This document shows, in pieces, positions 24,732 through 33,678 of a stretch of 64,000 bases of DNA. Under the pieces are notes generated by a model. That model worked only from the letters and a program-made list of their open reading frames with translations. It made no database searches and was not told where the DNA came from. Each line of letters begins with the position of its first letter. Within the stretch, counting starts at the first letter, position 1. The position numbers and the translations under genes are program-made. This DNA is from Acidobacteriota bacterium. GTDB lineage: Bacteria; Acidobacteriota; Holophagae; Thermotomaculales; Thermotomaculaceae. The DNA is taken from NCBI GenBank assembly GCA_013152385.1, contig JAADGL010000033.1:1-64000 (forward strand). Direction: 5' to 3'.

Positions 24732-27700
24732 GGTGTACCTCCCCGGTATCAAGATATGCCAGTACTGCTTTTACCGGTTTTCCCAGTGGCTGCAGAATTT
24801 TTGTGTAGTGGTTCAGCTGCCGGTGGTGTCCGGGGTTCGGTTTTCCGGTTTTGTAGTCAATGAGAATGAAGTGTTCTTTTTCCCGGACCAGACGGTCAAC
24901 CCGGATCATTTCACCTTTTGTCCCCACAAATTCTTTTTCGTTCCATGCCGGAAGCTCCGGTGAGAACCAGGGGTTCAGTGCGAGAAGGATTCGGGAAATG
25001 GCGTTGATGTTGTCCTTCTGAAGCTCCGGGGCGATGCCGAGGGCGGCGGCTGCCCGGTTTAACGCGGTTTCAGCGGTTTTATCAAGATACTGCCGGTTTG
25101 TGTTTTCGATGTGCAGGATAAAACTCAGGGCTTTGTGGAGCAGTGTGCCTCTGAGTCTTGCTTCAAATTCAAATGGTTCGTCTTTTGTGTCGGCGAAGGA
25201 GAGAAGCTCGGATGCATCCCTGAATGGCGGCAGGGGGTCCATTTTGTCTGCCTGTTCTGTTTTCCCGGCGGATTTTCCGGGTTTTCCGGCGGAAAAAATG
25301 CCGGATTCACTGAATTGCAGTCCGGCTTTTTCCATCATCTGTTGAAATATTCCGCAGATGTTGCTGTTTTCCATTTGTCCGGTAGCCTGCGGCATTCCGA
25401 TGTACAGTTCCCTGCCTGCCCGGGTCAGTGCCACGTACATGATGTTGATGCTTTCGATGGCTTCCCGCTGTTTGGCGTCCCGGTAGATTTTTCCCAGTTC
25501 GGGGTCCAGTTCCGCGATGGTTTTCTTTATCTGCAGGTATTTTCCGCTTCCGGGCCCCGCTTCGCCGATGACGATGTTGTTGTTTTTTACAAGTTTCCAG
25601 TCAAGGAAGGGGATGATGACCACCGGGCTTTCCAGCCCTTTTGCCTTGTGGATGGTCATGATTCGGACAACTTCTTTTGTTTCCGGCATGGATAGAGATA
25701 TTTCGTCTGTGTTTTCATATAGATAATTTATAATGTCCACGGTGTCGGTGATGCCGTTTTCTTCAAGCAGGAGAATTTCTTCCAGAAAACGGTCAATGAG
25801 GCTGCGGTCAGGCGATTGTTCCAGTTGCAGGTGGCGGATCAGCCGGGTGGCCAGTTCATAGCCGGAGTATGCGGCCCGGAGTTTATCAAGGGGGGCCAGC
25901 CATTTTTTGTAAAATTCCGGTGCGTTTTCTTTCAGGAACTGCCGTGCCGGGATTTCCCGATTGGCATTGTTTCTGTGTTTCCGGAGAAGCAGGGCAGCCT
26001 GTCCGGGTTCCAGTTTTCCGAAGAAGCCGGTTTCCACCAGTCCGAAAAGGTAGTTGTCCGGTGACGGCAGTACCATTGAAGCGAGTAGTGCCAGCAGGGA
26101 TTTGACGGTGAGGCTGCCGAAGAGTTTCAGTGAATCTTCCGAAACAAAGGGGATGTTCATGTCCACCAGCCAGCCGGAGATTGTCCGGACTTTTTCCCGG
26201 GACCGTGCCAGAATCAGAATGCTGCCGGCGCCAAGCCGGTCAGCGGTGTCCCGGATGATTTCCCGGCTCCACTTTTCAGTTTCGGCGGCTCTGGCGTCTT
26301 TATCGGCAGATTGGAAAAGCCTGGCCGTAACCATTCCTTCCCGGGGGGGGACGGCTGTTTTCTGGCAGGCGTGTTCGTAGATTTTCATGAGTCCGGGGAG
26401 TTTGAGTTTTGTTTCCAGTTCCGATATGCCGGTTTCGGAGAAAAGGGCGTTGTTGAATGTGACAATTTCTTTTGCTGAGCGGAAGTTTGTGTCAAGGGTG
26501 TGCTGTTCAAAATTTTCTCCCGCCGGCAGGCGGATTTCTTTCTGTTGCGGAATTTCATGGAACAGCCGGTAGTCTCCGCCCCGCCAGCCGTAGATTGCCT
26601 GTTTGGTGTCTCCGACAAAGAACAGCGAGCCGCCTTTGGATAAAGAGTTGGCGATGAGAGGCACCATGGCGTCCCACTGGCTTCTTGAGGTGTCCTGGAA
26701 TTCGTCAATGAGGTAGTGCTGGTATTGTTCCCCCAGCCGGCAGAAGGCTGCCGGTGCGCCGGATAATTGGAGCAAACGGTGAATTACAGGGGCCATTTTA
26801 CTGATTTCAAAGCTGTTGAGTTCTTTCAGGAATTGTTTTTCAAGTTTGAGGTATTCGTGAAATACCCGCACCGGCGCCCGGAATGCTTCCACCTCTTTTG
26901 AAATCAGGTATTCCCGGTATTGCGAACGGAAGGTGTTGAGTTTTTCCTGCAATTCGCCAAGGGCCGGGACTTCGGCTCTTTTGTTTTTCAAATCGTCGAG
27001 GGAGCGTCCGTCTATCATCCATTTTGGAAATTTTCCGTAGCGGTCAATTTGGGATCGATGGGTGTCGGGGGTAAAGCTTCTTCCGTTAAAAATACCGGGG
27101 CCGGGTTTTTCCATTTCCTCAATGAGTTTTATTGCCTGCTGTTTCAATGTGTTCAGTGCGGCGGCGCTGTCATAGGGCGGCACTGCTGAGAGCCGGCTGA
27201 ATTCAATATTACTTTCAAAATTTTTCAGTTTTCCCAGGAGTTTTTCGGTGAGCCGACGGGGGTCAAAGCCGCTTTGCCCGTCTTCCTGTTTCAACACTGC
27301 TTCCAGCATGCCTTTCAGCTGCGGCAGGAGGTCCGGCCTTGTGTCAAACATGGTTTCAATGGACAGTGCGAATATGTCATCGGTATTGAATTCCAGTTTA
27401 AAGTCGGGAAAGAGCCCGGCGTCCACCGCGAAGGCTTTGAGGATGTTGTTCATGAATGAGTCAATGGTTTTGACCTGAAAACCGGAGAAGTCCCGGAGGA
27501 CAGCGGTGAGAAGGGCGGCGGCGGTTTCCTGTTTCAGTTTCGCAAAACCCGGGAGTGCAGCGGGATTGTCTCCAAAGGCAATCCGTTTCAGGAAGTAGAG
27601 GATTCGTTCCTTCATTTCCGCTGCCGCTTTGTTGGTGAAGGTAATGGCCAGTACGCTTTCCGGCCCGCTGTTTCCCGGAGAATCAACATGGCAGCTTTGG

Positions 27701-27834
27701 TTTTGTCTTTTGTTGTCCTGCGGGGGATTTTCAAAAAGTTTTGTGAGGATTTCGATGTAGCGCCGGGATAATTCGTAGGTTTTTCCCGAACCGGCCCCGG
27801 CCTGAACCTGAATGATTGCGGCGGTGTTGTTCAT
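24718..27834 (-). CDS. addA: AddA-like UvrD-type helicase/nuclease
   Basis: 1038 residues. Superfamily 1A motifs are clear: Walker A QAGAGSGKTYE (10-20), AITFTNKAAAEMKER, YLIDEFQDTSRSQWD (II), VGDTKQAIYGWRGGDYR (III), DTNFRSAKEI (IV), MTIHKAKGLESPVV (V) and YVALTRA (VI). The C-terminal nuclease motif FILIDYKTGKPN provides the PD-(D/E)XK residues. It processes DNA ends with AddB. Relative to most firmicutes, addA precedes addB. It overlaps the dtd stop codon as TAATG, so the genes are coupled. Confidence 0.9.
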   Translation of the reverse strand: MNNTAAIIQVQAGAGSGKTYELSRRYIEILTKLFENPPQDNKRQNQSCHVDSPGNSGPESVLAITFTNKAAAEMKERILYFLKRIAFGDNPAALPGFAKLKQETAAALLTAVLRDFSGFQVKTIDSFMNNILKAFAVDAGLFPDFKLEFNTDDIFALSIETMFDTRPDLLPQLKGMLEAVLKQEDGQSGFDPRRLTEKLLGKLKNFESNIEFSRLSAVPPYDSAAALNTLKQQAIKLIEEMEKPGPGIFNGRSFTPDTHRSQIDRYGKFPKWMIDGRSLDDLKNKRAEVPALGELQEKLNTFRSQYREYLISKEVEAFRAPVRVFHEYLKLEKQFLKELNSFEISKMAPVIHRLLQLSGAPAAFCRLGEQYQHYLIDEFQDTSRSQWDAMVPLIANSLSKGGSLFFVGDTKQAIYGWRGGDYRLFHEIPQQKEIRLPAGENFEQHTLDTNFRSAKEIVTFNNALFSETGISELETKLKLPGLMKIYEHACQKTAVPPREGMVTARLFQSADKDARAAETEKWSREIIRDTADRLGAGSILILARSREKVRTISGWLVDMNIPFVSEDSLKLFGSLTVKSLLALLASMVLPSPDNYLFGLVETGFFGKLEPGQAALLLRKHRNNANREIPARQFLKENAPEFYKKWLAPLDKLRAAYSGYELATRLIRHLQLEQSPDRSLIDRFLEEILLLEENGITDTVDIINYLYENTDEISLSMPETKEVVRIMTIHKAKGLESPVVIIPFLDWKLVKNNNIVIGEAGPGSGKYLQIKKTIAELDPELGKIYRDAKQREAIESINIMYVALTRAGRELYIGMPQATGQMENSNICGIFQQMMEKAGLQFSESGIFSAGKPGKSAGKTEQADKMDPLPPFRDASELLSFADTKDEPFEFEARLRGTLLHKALSFILHIENTNRQYLDKTAETALNRAAAALGIAPELQKDNINAISRILLALNPWFSPELPAWNEKEFVGTKGEMIRVDRLVREKEHFILIDYKTGKPNPGHHRQLNHYTKILQPLGKPVKAVLAYLDTGEVHHVRA

Positions 27835-28271
27835 TATTTCTCCAGAATAAAGGTTGCGGGCCCGTCATTGACCAGCGACACGTCCATGTGGGCCTGAAAC
27901 ACTCCGGTCTGAACCGGAATGCCGGATTCCCGGATAAGGGCAACGACTTTTTCAAACAGCGGGCGGGCTGTTTCCGGCGCCATGGCGTTGTCGAAGGAAG
28001 GGCGGCGTCCTTTTTCGATGGAGCCGGCCACGGTGAACTGGGAGACCATGAGTATTTCTCCTCCGATGTCATTGACCGAGCGGTTCATTTTTCCTTGTTC
28101 ATCTTCAAAAACCCGAAGCCCGGTGATTTTTCTTGCTGCTCTTTCACAGGTGCTTTCCCCGTCATTCTTTTCCACACCGAGGAAAACCAGGAGGCCGTTT
28201 CCGATGGCCGCAACCGGTTTCCCCTCCACCGTCACACCGGCCCGTTTTACCCGTTGAATTACGCCTTTCAT
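27834..28271 (-). CDS. dtd: D-aminoacyl-tRNA deacylase
   Basis: 145 residues from ATG 28271, the normal length; the open frame reaches 28313 but lies within murJ. Signature motifs SQFTVAG..KGRRPSF and NDGPATF (family NXGPVT, here with Asp and Ala) are present. The start MKGVIQRVKRAGVTV is typical. It hydrolyses D-amino acids wrongly attached to tRNA in the cytoplasm. It overlaps murJ by 4 nt (ATGA) and addA by 1 nt. Confidence 0.93.
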   Translation of the reverse strand: MKGVIQRVKRAGVTVEGKPVAAIGNGLLVFLGVEKNDGESTCERAARKITGLRVFEDEQGKMNRSVNDIGGEILMVSQFTVAGSIEKGRRPSFDNAMAPETARPLFEKVVALIRESGIPVQTGVFQAHMDVSLVNDGPATFILEK

Positions 28272-29791
28272 GGGGTTTGCCCTCCTTTGATGGCGGTTTT
28301 CATTTCTTTCCATTCTCCCATCATCAGCAGTGACAACGCAAGGGAATAAATTCCGATTCCCGCCCCGATGAGAAGCAGGACAGTGAATTTTCCGTTGATT
28401 CGGCCGGAGAGGTACAAAATGCCGCCTGCCATCAAAGCTGCCGCAATTCCCGTTTTGGCCAGTGTGGCCGCAAGGCTTTTGACCGCCAGTTTAAGGTGGC
28501 GGCGGATACCGGCTATCAGAACCCCTGCGCCGGCAAGGGAAGCGATTGTCGCGGACAGGGCAATGCCCCCGTTTTTCATGGGCCCGGCAAGGACAATGCA
28601 GAAAACAAGGTTGACCGTGAACGCAAGGGCTGCGGCCCGGAAGGGAAGGGCGGTGTCGTGAAAAGAAAAGCAAACTTGTGCGAGAACTCTGAACAGGCCG
28701 AGAAATAACAGGCCGAGGGCGAAATAGCCCAGTGCGTCGGCGGTGAGAAGGGTGCTGTGTGCGCCGAATTTTCCCCGTTGAAAGAGAAGGGCGGAAATAG
28801 GCTGTGCCAGCAGGTAGAGTCCGACAGTGGCGGGAACAGTGGCGATGATAACCAGTTTCATGGAAAAGCCGGTAAGTTTCGCACTGCCGTTTTTGTCGCC
28901 TGAGGCTGCCAGGGGGGAAATATGGGGCAGAAGTGTGCTGGCAACCGGGAGCACGGCCAGCCCCATAACAATTTCGATGATTCTGGAAGCATAGTCCAGC
29001 GAGGATACCTGCCCGGTGCCGAGGAAGGATGCCGCGCTCCGGCCCACCAGCATGTTGAGCTGAAATACTCCCGTGGCCAGCATTACCGGAACTGCCCGGC
29101 GGAAGAGGGGCCCGGCGGCGGTTTCACGGCTTTTTTTCCATGAAAACCGGAAGGAGACCTGTTTCAGAAACAGTAAATGTGTCAGAAACTGGATTGCGCC
29201 CCCTGCGGCGACGCCGACAGCAAAGGCGTGGGCGGGGTTTGTAAAGGCATTCCGGAAAAAAAGAAGAAAAATAATGACTGTGAGGTTGAACAGCAGAGAT
29301 GTGGCGGCGGAGACGGAGAATATTTTTGCCGATTCGAACATGCCTTTGCAGACCATGGCAAGGGACGCAAAAAAGAGGTAGGCGGACATCAGGCGAAGGA
29401 GGGCCGCAACAGTGGCAAGGGTGGCAGCATCCCGGATGACACCGGGAAAAAAAATCGAAACTATCGGTTTTGCGAAAAAGACCGCAAGGAAAGCAGCCAC
29501 TGCCCCGGCTGTTCCCATTATGAGGAAAACCCGTGACAGAAAAGCATTTTTCCTGTCTCTGTCAGGTATTTGTGAAAGCGCGGGAACCAGAACAGAGCTG
29601 AATGCGCCGTCCCCGTAGAAACGGCGGAACAGATTGGGCAGCTGAAAGGCAAGGTAAACAGCATCCGCGGCACCGGATGTACCGAGAAAAAACGCCACCA
29701 TTGCGTCCCGGATCAATCCGCAGATTTTGCTGAGGCCGGACCAGAGGATAACCACAAGAGACGCGCCGGCCATGTCTTTTCTGATGCTCAT
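28268..29791 (-). CDS. murJ: Lipid II flippase MurJ
   Basis: 507 residues with about 14 membrane helices. The N-terminus SGLSKICGLIRDAMVAFFLG and FQLPNLFRRFYGDGAFSSVLVP are diagnostic of the MurJ/MviN family and contain the conserved arginines of the central cavity. It flips the peptidoglycan precursor lipid II across the inner membrane. It is second in the minus operon, 16 nt after the CHC2 protein gene, and is coupled to dtd. Confidence 0.95.
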   Translation of the reverse strand: MSIRKDMAGASLVVILWSGLSKICGLIRDAMVAFFLGTSGAADAVYLAFQLPNLFRRFYGDGAFSSVLVPALSQIPDRDRKNAFLSRVFLIMGTAGAVAAFLAVFFAKPIVSIFFPGVIRDAATLATVAALLRLMSAYLFFASLAMVCKGMFESAKIFSVSAATSLLFNLTVIIFLLFFRNAFTNPAHAFAVGVAAGGAIQFLTHLLFLKQVSFRFSWKKSRETAAGPLFRRAVPVMLATGVFQLNMLVGRSAASFLGTGQVSSLDYASRIIEIVMGLAVLPVASTLLPHISPLAASGDKNGSAKLTGFSMKLVIIATVPATVGLYLLAQPISALLFQRGKFGAHSTLLTADALGYFALGLLFLGLFRVLAQVCFSFHDTALPFRAAALAFTVNLVFCIVLAGPMKNGGIALSATIASLAGAGVLIAGIRRHLKLAVKSLAATLAKTGIAAALMAGGILYLSGRINGKFTVLLLIGAGIGIYSLALSLLMMGEWKEMKTAIKGGQTP

Positions 29792-29807
29792 TTTGCCCTG
29801 GTATTGT

Positions 29808-30827
29808 TCATCTTCGTTTCGCCGCGATATATTCCAGGAAACTGTCGAAACATGGGGCGGTTTCCCGGATTTGAAAGTCGAATCCGTTTTCTGTCAACAG
29901 TTTGATAACTTCGCGGTTAAACCGGTTTCCCCGTTCGGATTTTTCACCGCATACGGAGACCTGTTTTCCGGAGATGAAAGACAGAATATCGTTTGTGACT
30001 TTTCCGGGTACAGCCAGGGCGGGGAATCCGGCCCGGTAAAAGGTCAATGCTCCGGCCAGGTCTTCGACGATGAAGAGGGGGGAACGGTTCTTTGTTTCGG
30101 GGGAAAGCCACAGCGGGCAGTTTTTTCTGCGGGGAAAAATTATTGCCCGGTGCCCGGCGCCCATGTCCCATCCCGCCAGAAAACGGAGTTGGGTTTCATT
30201 GTGAAACGGAATCAGAAGATTGTGTTTCTGAAAAATGAATTCACGGTTTTCGTCCAGCACCCCGGCGGCGTCCAGCTCATCTTTTGTGAACCGTTCCGTT
30301 AATTCCACAAGGAGAATCCGCGGTTTTTCCACAATACGGAATCCCGCCGCATCAATCTGTTCCGGTGTGAATCCGCGGTGTTCAAGGAACATGGAGGCGG
30401 CCTGCCCCGTTTTTCCGTGTGTGTAAATGGCGGTGAAAATTTCCATATCTTTTTCTGATATTTCCCTGTTCTGAGCTTTTCCCATTGTTCGGCTCAGTGT
30501 GGGCATTGCGGCTTCGTGGTCACTTTTCCATGAGGACAGCAAATCGGCATGAGCGCTGCTGTCTGCTTCAATATCGAACCGTTTTGCGAGCCAGGCTACC
30601 GCACTGTCGGTATCCAGGCTTTTGACTTTTTTCACCACATCTACCGCAGTTCCGCTTGCGCCGCAGACACTGCATGAAAAGCGGTTTTCCGTTTCTTTCA
30701 GCAGGATGGTGCCGGTTTTGTCGTTGTGGAAGGGGCAGTGGAACCCAAGGGCGCCTTCCGGAATATTCAGGGCGTTAAAAACCGCGCGAATTGCGACCTG
30801 ATACCGAATTTTTTCAATTAATTTCAT
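29808..30827 (-). CDS. DnaG-like CHC2 zinc-finger protein with degenerate Toprim region
   Basis: 339 residues from ATG 30827 (GGAGG upstream). The CHC2 zinc ribbon has Cys31, His34, Cys52 and Cys55 (GFHCPFHNDKTG, FSCSVCGASG). The middle region resembles the primase core. The Toprim Glu may be in FIVEDLAGALTFYRAG, but the expected DGD pair is CGEKSERG, so the metal-binding acids are missing. It is much shorter than DnaG (about 600). It may be a primase-derived nucleic-acid-binding protein rather than a replicative primase. It is the first gene of the murJ-dtd-addAB operon. The open frame continues to 31781, but that part is antisense to purC and not coding. Confidence 0.75.
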   Translation of the reverse strand: MKLIEKIRYQVAIRAVFNALNIPEGALGFHCPFHNDKTGTILLKETENRFSCSVCGASGTAVDVVKKVKSLDTDSAVAWLAKRFDIEADSSAHADLLSSWKSDHEAAMPTLSRTMGKAQNREISEKDMEIFTAIYTHGKTGQAASMFLEHRGFTPEQIDAAGFRIVEKPRILLVELTERFTKDELDAAGVLDENREFIFQKHNLLIPFHNETQLRFLAGWDMGAGHRAIIFPRRKNCPLWLSPETKNRSPLFIVEDLAGALTFYRAGFPALAVPGKVTNDILSFISGKQVSVCGEKSERGNRFNREVIKLLTENGFDFQIRETAPCFDSFLEYIAAKRR

Positions 30828-30858
30828 GATTTTCCTCCAAAACCTGCTGTTTCCATCC

Positions 30859-30887
30859 ATAATATGTGGTATAAAGCGTTTTATCAA
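30859..30887 (-). promoter_or_regulatory. Promoter of the CHC2-murJ-dtd-addAB operon
   Basis: Minus strand TTGATA (30882-30887), 17 nt, TATTAT (30859-30864), in the 78-nt region divergent from purC. Confidence 0.6.
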
Positions 30888-30905
30888 GTGTGAGGAGAAA
30901 TTCAA

Positions 30906-31772
30906 ATGCCGCAACCGTTCATGGAACCGATAAAACAGGGAAAAGTAAGAGAAATTTATGACCTTGGCGAACACTATCTGTTTGTTGCTTCCGACAGAAT
31001 TTCCGCCTTTGACTCGGTGCTGAAAAGTGAAATTCCGGACAAAGGCAGGGTGTTGAACATGATTTCCGCTTTCTGGTTTGAAAAAACCCGGGATATTGTG
31101 AAAAATCATGTGGTGGAAACTGATTTTGACCGCTTTCCCGAAAAGCTGAAAAAATTTGAATTCCTGAAAGGCCGGTCCATGATTGTCAGAAAAGCCGAAA
31201 TTTTCCCGGTGGAATGTATTGTGAGAGGCTATCTTGTGGGTTCCGGGTACAAAGAATATGTGAAAACCGGACAGGTCTGCGGAAATGCGCTTCCGGAGGG
31301 GCTGAAAATTGCTTCCAGGCTTGAAACGCCGCTGTTTACCCCGTCCACAAAGGCGGAATCCGGGCACGACGAAAACATCAGTTTCAGCGAAATGGTAAAA
31401 ATCATTGGAAAAGATGCGACGGATAAACTTGCGGATGCCTCGCTGAAACTGTACCGTTACGCGGCGGATTATGCGCTGGATCGGGGTATTATTATTGCCG
31501 ATACCAAATTTGAATTCGGTGTGATTGACGGGGAAATCTGTGTCGTGGATGAGATACTGACACCGGATTCTTCCCGTTTCTGGCCGGCTGACCGGTACAA
31601 AGAAGGTGAGAATCCTCCCAGTTTTGATAAACAGTATGTCCGGGACTGGCTGGAAGAGTCCGGTTGGAATAAACAGCCCCCGGCACCGGCCCTGCCCGGG
31701 GAAGTCATTGCCCGCACCCGGGGAAAATATCTGGAAGCCTACGAACGGCTGACCGGAAATAAAATAGAATAG
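30906..31772 (+). CDS. purC: Phosphoribosylaminoimidazole-succinocarboxamide synthase
   Basis: 288 residues, full length. SAICAR synthetase motifs: KQGKVREIYDLG, FVASDRISAFDSV, VECIVRGYLVGSGYKEY, FTPSTKAESGHDENISF and DTKFEFGV. It joins aspartate to CAIR with ATP in purine synthesis, in the cytoplasm. The ribosome binding site GAGGAG lies about 8 nt upstream. No other pur genes are adjacent, so it is a stand-alone gene divergent from the murJ operon. A long antisense open frame covers it and is disregarded. Confidence 0.96.
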   Translation: MPQPFMEPIKQGKVREIYDLGEHYLFVASDRISAFDSVLKSEIPDKGRVLNMISAFWFEKTRDIVKNHVVETDFDRFPEKLKKFEFLKGRSMIVRKAEIFPVECIVRGYLVGSGYKEYVKTGQVCGNALPEGLKIASRLETPLFTPSTKAESGHDENISFSEMVKIIGKDATDKLADASLKLYRYAADYALDRGIIIADTKFEFGVIDGEICVVDEILTPDSSRFWPADRYKEGENPPSFDKQYVRDWLEESGWNKQPPAPALPGEVIARTRGKYLEAYERLTGNKIE

Positions 31773-31933
31773 AATAAACAAGCGGACTTTGGAAACATTG
31801 AACCCGGCCTGAAAATGATGGGGCGCTCTGTTTCATTCCGGGATGGCCGAAATCATAACTTTATCATTTGTTTTGTCTTTCAGGTCCCGGTGGGCCGGGT
31901 GCCGAGCCTGTCCGGTTTTCCGGCTCCGCCAGA

Positions 31934-31962
31934 TTGCGGTTCCGGGGGCAATTGTGTATAAT
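31934..31962 (+). promoter_or_regulatory. Promoter of the TPR membrane protein
   Basis: TTGCGG (31934-31939), 17 nt, TATAAT (31957-31962), 36 nt before the ATG at 31999. The rest of 31773-31933 shows only scattered GC-rich inverted repeats and no gene. Confidence 0.6.
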
Positions 31963-31998
31963 CGGGCATTGTGAATGAGAATCCGGAGAGGTGAGTGA

Positions 31999-32709
31999 AT
32001 GATTAATATCGTGATATCGGTGTTTGTTGCGTTGGATGCGGGCTTTCTTCTGTATATGCTGGAAGTGCATCCGGCAATTGATATTCCCGTGGGGCTGATT
32101 GCCGGGGTGGGAGTTTTTTATTATCTTTCAAAAAGAATGGCCGCCCGGTTGACGAAGCTGATGGAGCGGGTGAATAAGCAGGCCCAGAAAAGAAATATTG
32201 ACGGGGCGATTGAGACGTTGAAGAGCGGTTATAAATTCCGCTGGCTTCACCCTTTTGTAAAGTCCCAGATTGATGCGCAGATCGGCACGATGTATTATTA
32301 TAAAAAAGATTATAATACGGCTTTTAATTATCTGAAGAAAGGCTTGTCCACCCATTATATTGCCAAGGGAATGCTTGCAATTATTTATATGAAAAAGAAG
32401 AAGTATGACAAGATGAAGCAGAGTTTTGAGATGGCGGTGAAGTCGGCATCGAAAGAGAGTCTGATCTGGGCGTTGTACGCCTATTGCATGAACCGTACCG
32501 GACACCGGGATGATGCGATTTCTATTTTGAACCGGGGGCTGAAGAAGCTGCCGGGAGATGAACGGCTTTCCGCCAATTTGAAGGCACTGCAGAACAGGAA
32601 ACCGATGAAGATGAAGCAGTATGGTGAGATGTGGTATCAGTTTATGCTGGATAAGATGCCGGTGATTCGTCAGGACGCGCCGAAGTTTGCCCGTCAGAGA
32701 CGGCGGTAG
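31999..32709 (+). CDS. Membrane-anchored tetratricopeptide-repeat protein of unknown function
   Basis: 236 residues. Two N-terminal hydrophobic segments (residues 4-20 and about 27-45) are followed by at least three TPR-like helical hairpins: RNIDGAIETLKSGYK, KDYNTAFNYLKKGLS and GHRDDAISILNRGLKKLPG. The C-terminal tail is strongly basic (KFARQRRR). GAGAGGTGA precedes the ATG. It is probably a cytoplasm-facing scaffold; no catalytic motif is seen and no family name can be given. Confidence 0.75.
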   Translation: MINIVISVFVALDAGFLLYMLEVHPAIDIPVGLIAGVGVFYYLSKRMAARLTKLMERVNKQAQKRNIDGAIETLKSGYKFRWLHPFVKSQIDAQIGTMYYYKKDYNTAFNYLKKGLSTHYIAKGMLAIIYMKKKKYDKMKQSFEMAVKSASKESLIWALYAYCMNRTGHRDDAISILNRGLKKLPGDERLSANLKALQNRKPMKMKQYGEMWYQFMLDKMPVIRQDAPKFARQRRR

Positions 32710-32750
32710 GAATTTGCTTTTGAAGTTTTTTTCGTGCGGAACACGGGGAG

Positions 32751-32767
32751 TCCAAATTATATTTGGA
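32751..32767. promoter_or_regulatory. Perfect inverted repeat overlapping the nfnAB promoter
   Basis: TCCAAAT-TAT-ATTTGGA, with 7-bp perfect arms. It overlaps the candidate -35 (TTGGAG, 32763-32768) of a promoter with TAGTAT at 32785-32790 (16-nt spacing). It is placed where a repressor would block polymerase. Confidence 0.45.
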
Positions 32768-32817
32768 GAATTTCTATTTTTTGATAGTATTGTTGCGAAA
32801 ATTGCACGAAGGAGTGT

Positions 32818-33678
32818 GTGGTGTACAGGATTGTAGATATTCGGGAAATTTCACCAAAGGTTCAGCGAATGGTGGTTGAGGCGCCTTTGATTGCGAGGAA
32901 GCACCGGCCCGGCCAGTTTGTGATTGTCATCAACACTGAGAAGGGCGAACGGATTCCGTTGACTGTGGCGGACAAGGATGTGGACAAGGGCCATATTGTC
33001 CTGATTTTTCAGGAAGTGGGGAAGTCCACAACCGAAATGGCCTGCCGGAAGGCGGGGGAAGAGCTGTTCGATGTGGTCGGCCCCCTGGGCAAACCCACCC
33101 ACATTGAGAAGGTGGGCACGGTGGTTTGTATCGGCGGCGGCGTGGGAACGGCACCGATGCACCCCATTACCCGGGCCATGAAGGAAGCCGGGAATGAAGT
33201 GATTACCATTCTCGGGGCCCGGAACAAAGACCTGTTTACCATGGAAGAGGAAATGACGGCGGCCAGTACTGAAATCCGTTTTACAACCGATGACGGAAGC
33301 CGGGGCAGACATGGTTTTGTTACGGACGAGCTTCAGAGTATTATTGACAGCGGAAAGAAGATTGACCTGGTAATTGCCATCGGCCCCGCGATTATGATGA
33401 AGGTTGTCTGTAATTTGACGAAAAAATATAACTTGCCCACTGTGGTCAGCCTGAATTCCATCATGGTGGATGGTACCGGGATGTGTGGCGCCTGCCGTGT
33501 CAGCATTGGCGGAGAAACCAAGTTTGTCTGTGTGGACGGGCCGGAATTTGACGGCCATCTTGTGGATTTTGATCAGTTGATGAAACGTCAGCAGATGTAT
33601 CGGACTGAAGAGGGAATCGCCATGGAAAAATATAAAGAAGAACACCCCGGCGGGTGCTGTGGAGGTCATCATGACTGA
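32818..33678 (+). CDS. nfnA: NfnA/GltD-type FAD- and NAD-binding sulfide/dihydroorotate dehydrogenase-like subunit
   Basis: 286 residues from GTG 32818 (GTG 32821 also possible; GAAGGAG upstream). The ferredoxin-reductase-like fold has the FAD motif HRPGQFVIV and NAD-site GGGVGTAPMHP. A C-terminal 2Fe-2S site is formed by Cys residues in DGTGMCGACRVSIGG and KFVCVDGPEF. Paired with the next gene this matches NADH-dependent reduced ferredoxin:NADP+ oxidoreductase (Nfn), an electron-bifurcating enzyme of anaerobes. The pair could instead be a glutamate synthase-associated module. The tail is rich in Gly, Cys and His (GGCCGGHHD), which is unusual. Confidence 0.85.
   Translation: MVYRIVDIREISPKVQRMVVEAPLIARKHRPGQFVIVINTEKGERIPLTVADKDVDKGHIVLIFQEVGKSTTEMACRKAGEELFDVVGPLGKPTHIEKVGTVVCIGGGVGTAPMHPITRAMKEAGNEVITILGARNKDLFTMEEEMTAASTEIRFTTDDGSRGRHGFVTDELQSIIDSGKKIDLVIAIGPAIMMKVVCNLTKKYNLPTVVSLNSIMVDGTGMCGACRVSIGGETKFVCVDGPEFDGHLVDFDQLMKRQQMYRTEEGIAMEKYKEEHPGGCCGGHHD

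Noticed and set aside
30828-31781. N-terminal 318-residue extension of the CHC2 protein frame, open on the minus strand
   Set aside because: It is antisense to purC over its whole length, has a composition unlike a protein domain, and the internal ATG at 30827 has a strong ribosome binding site just before the zinc finger.
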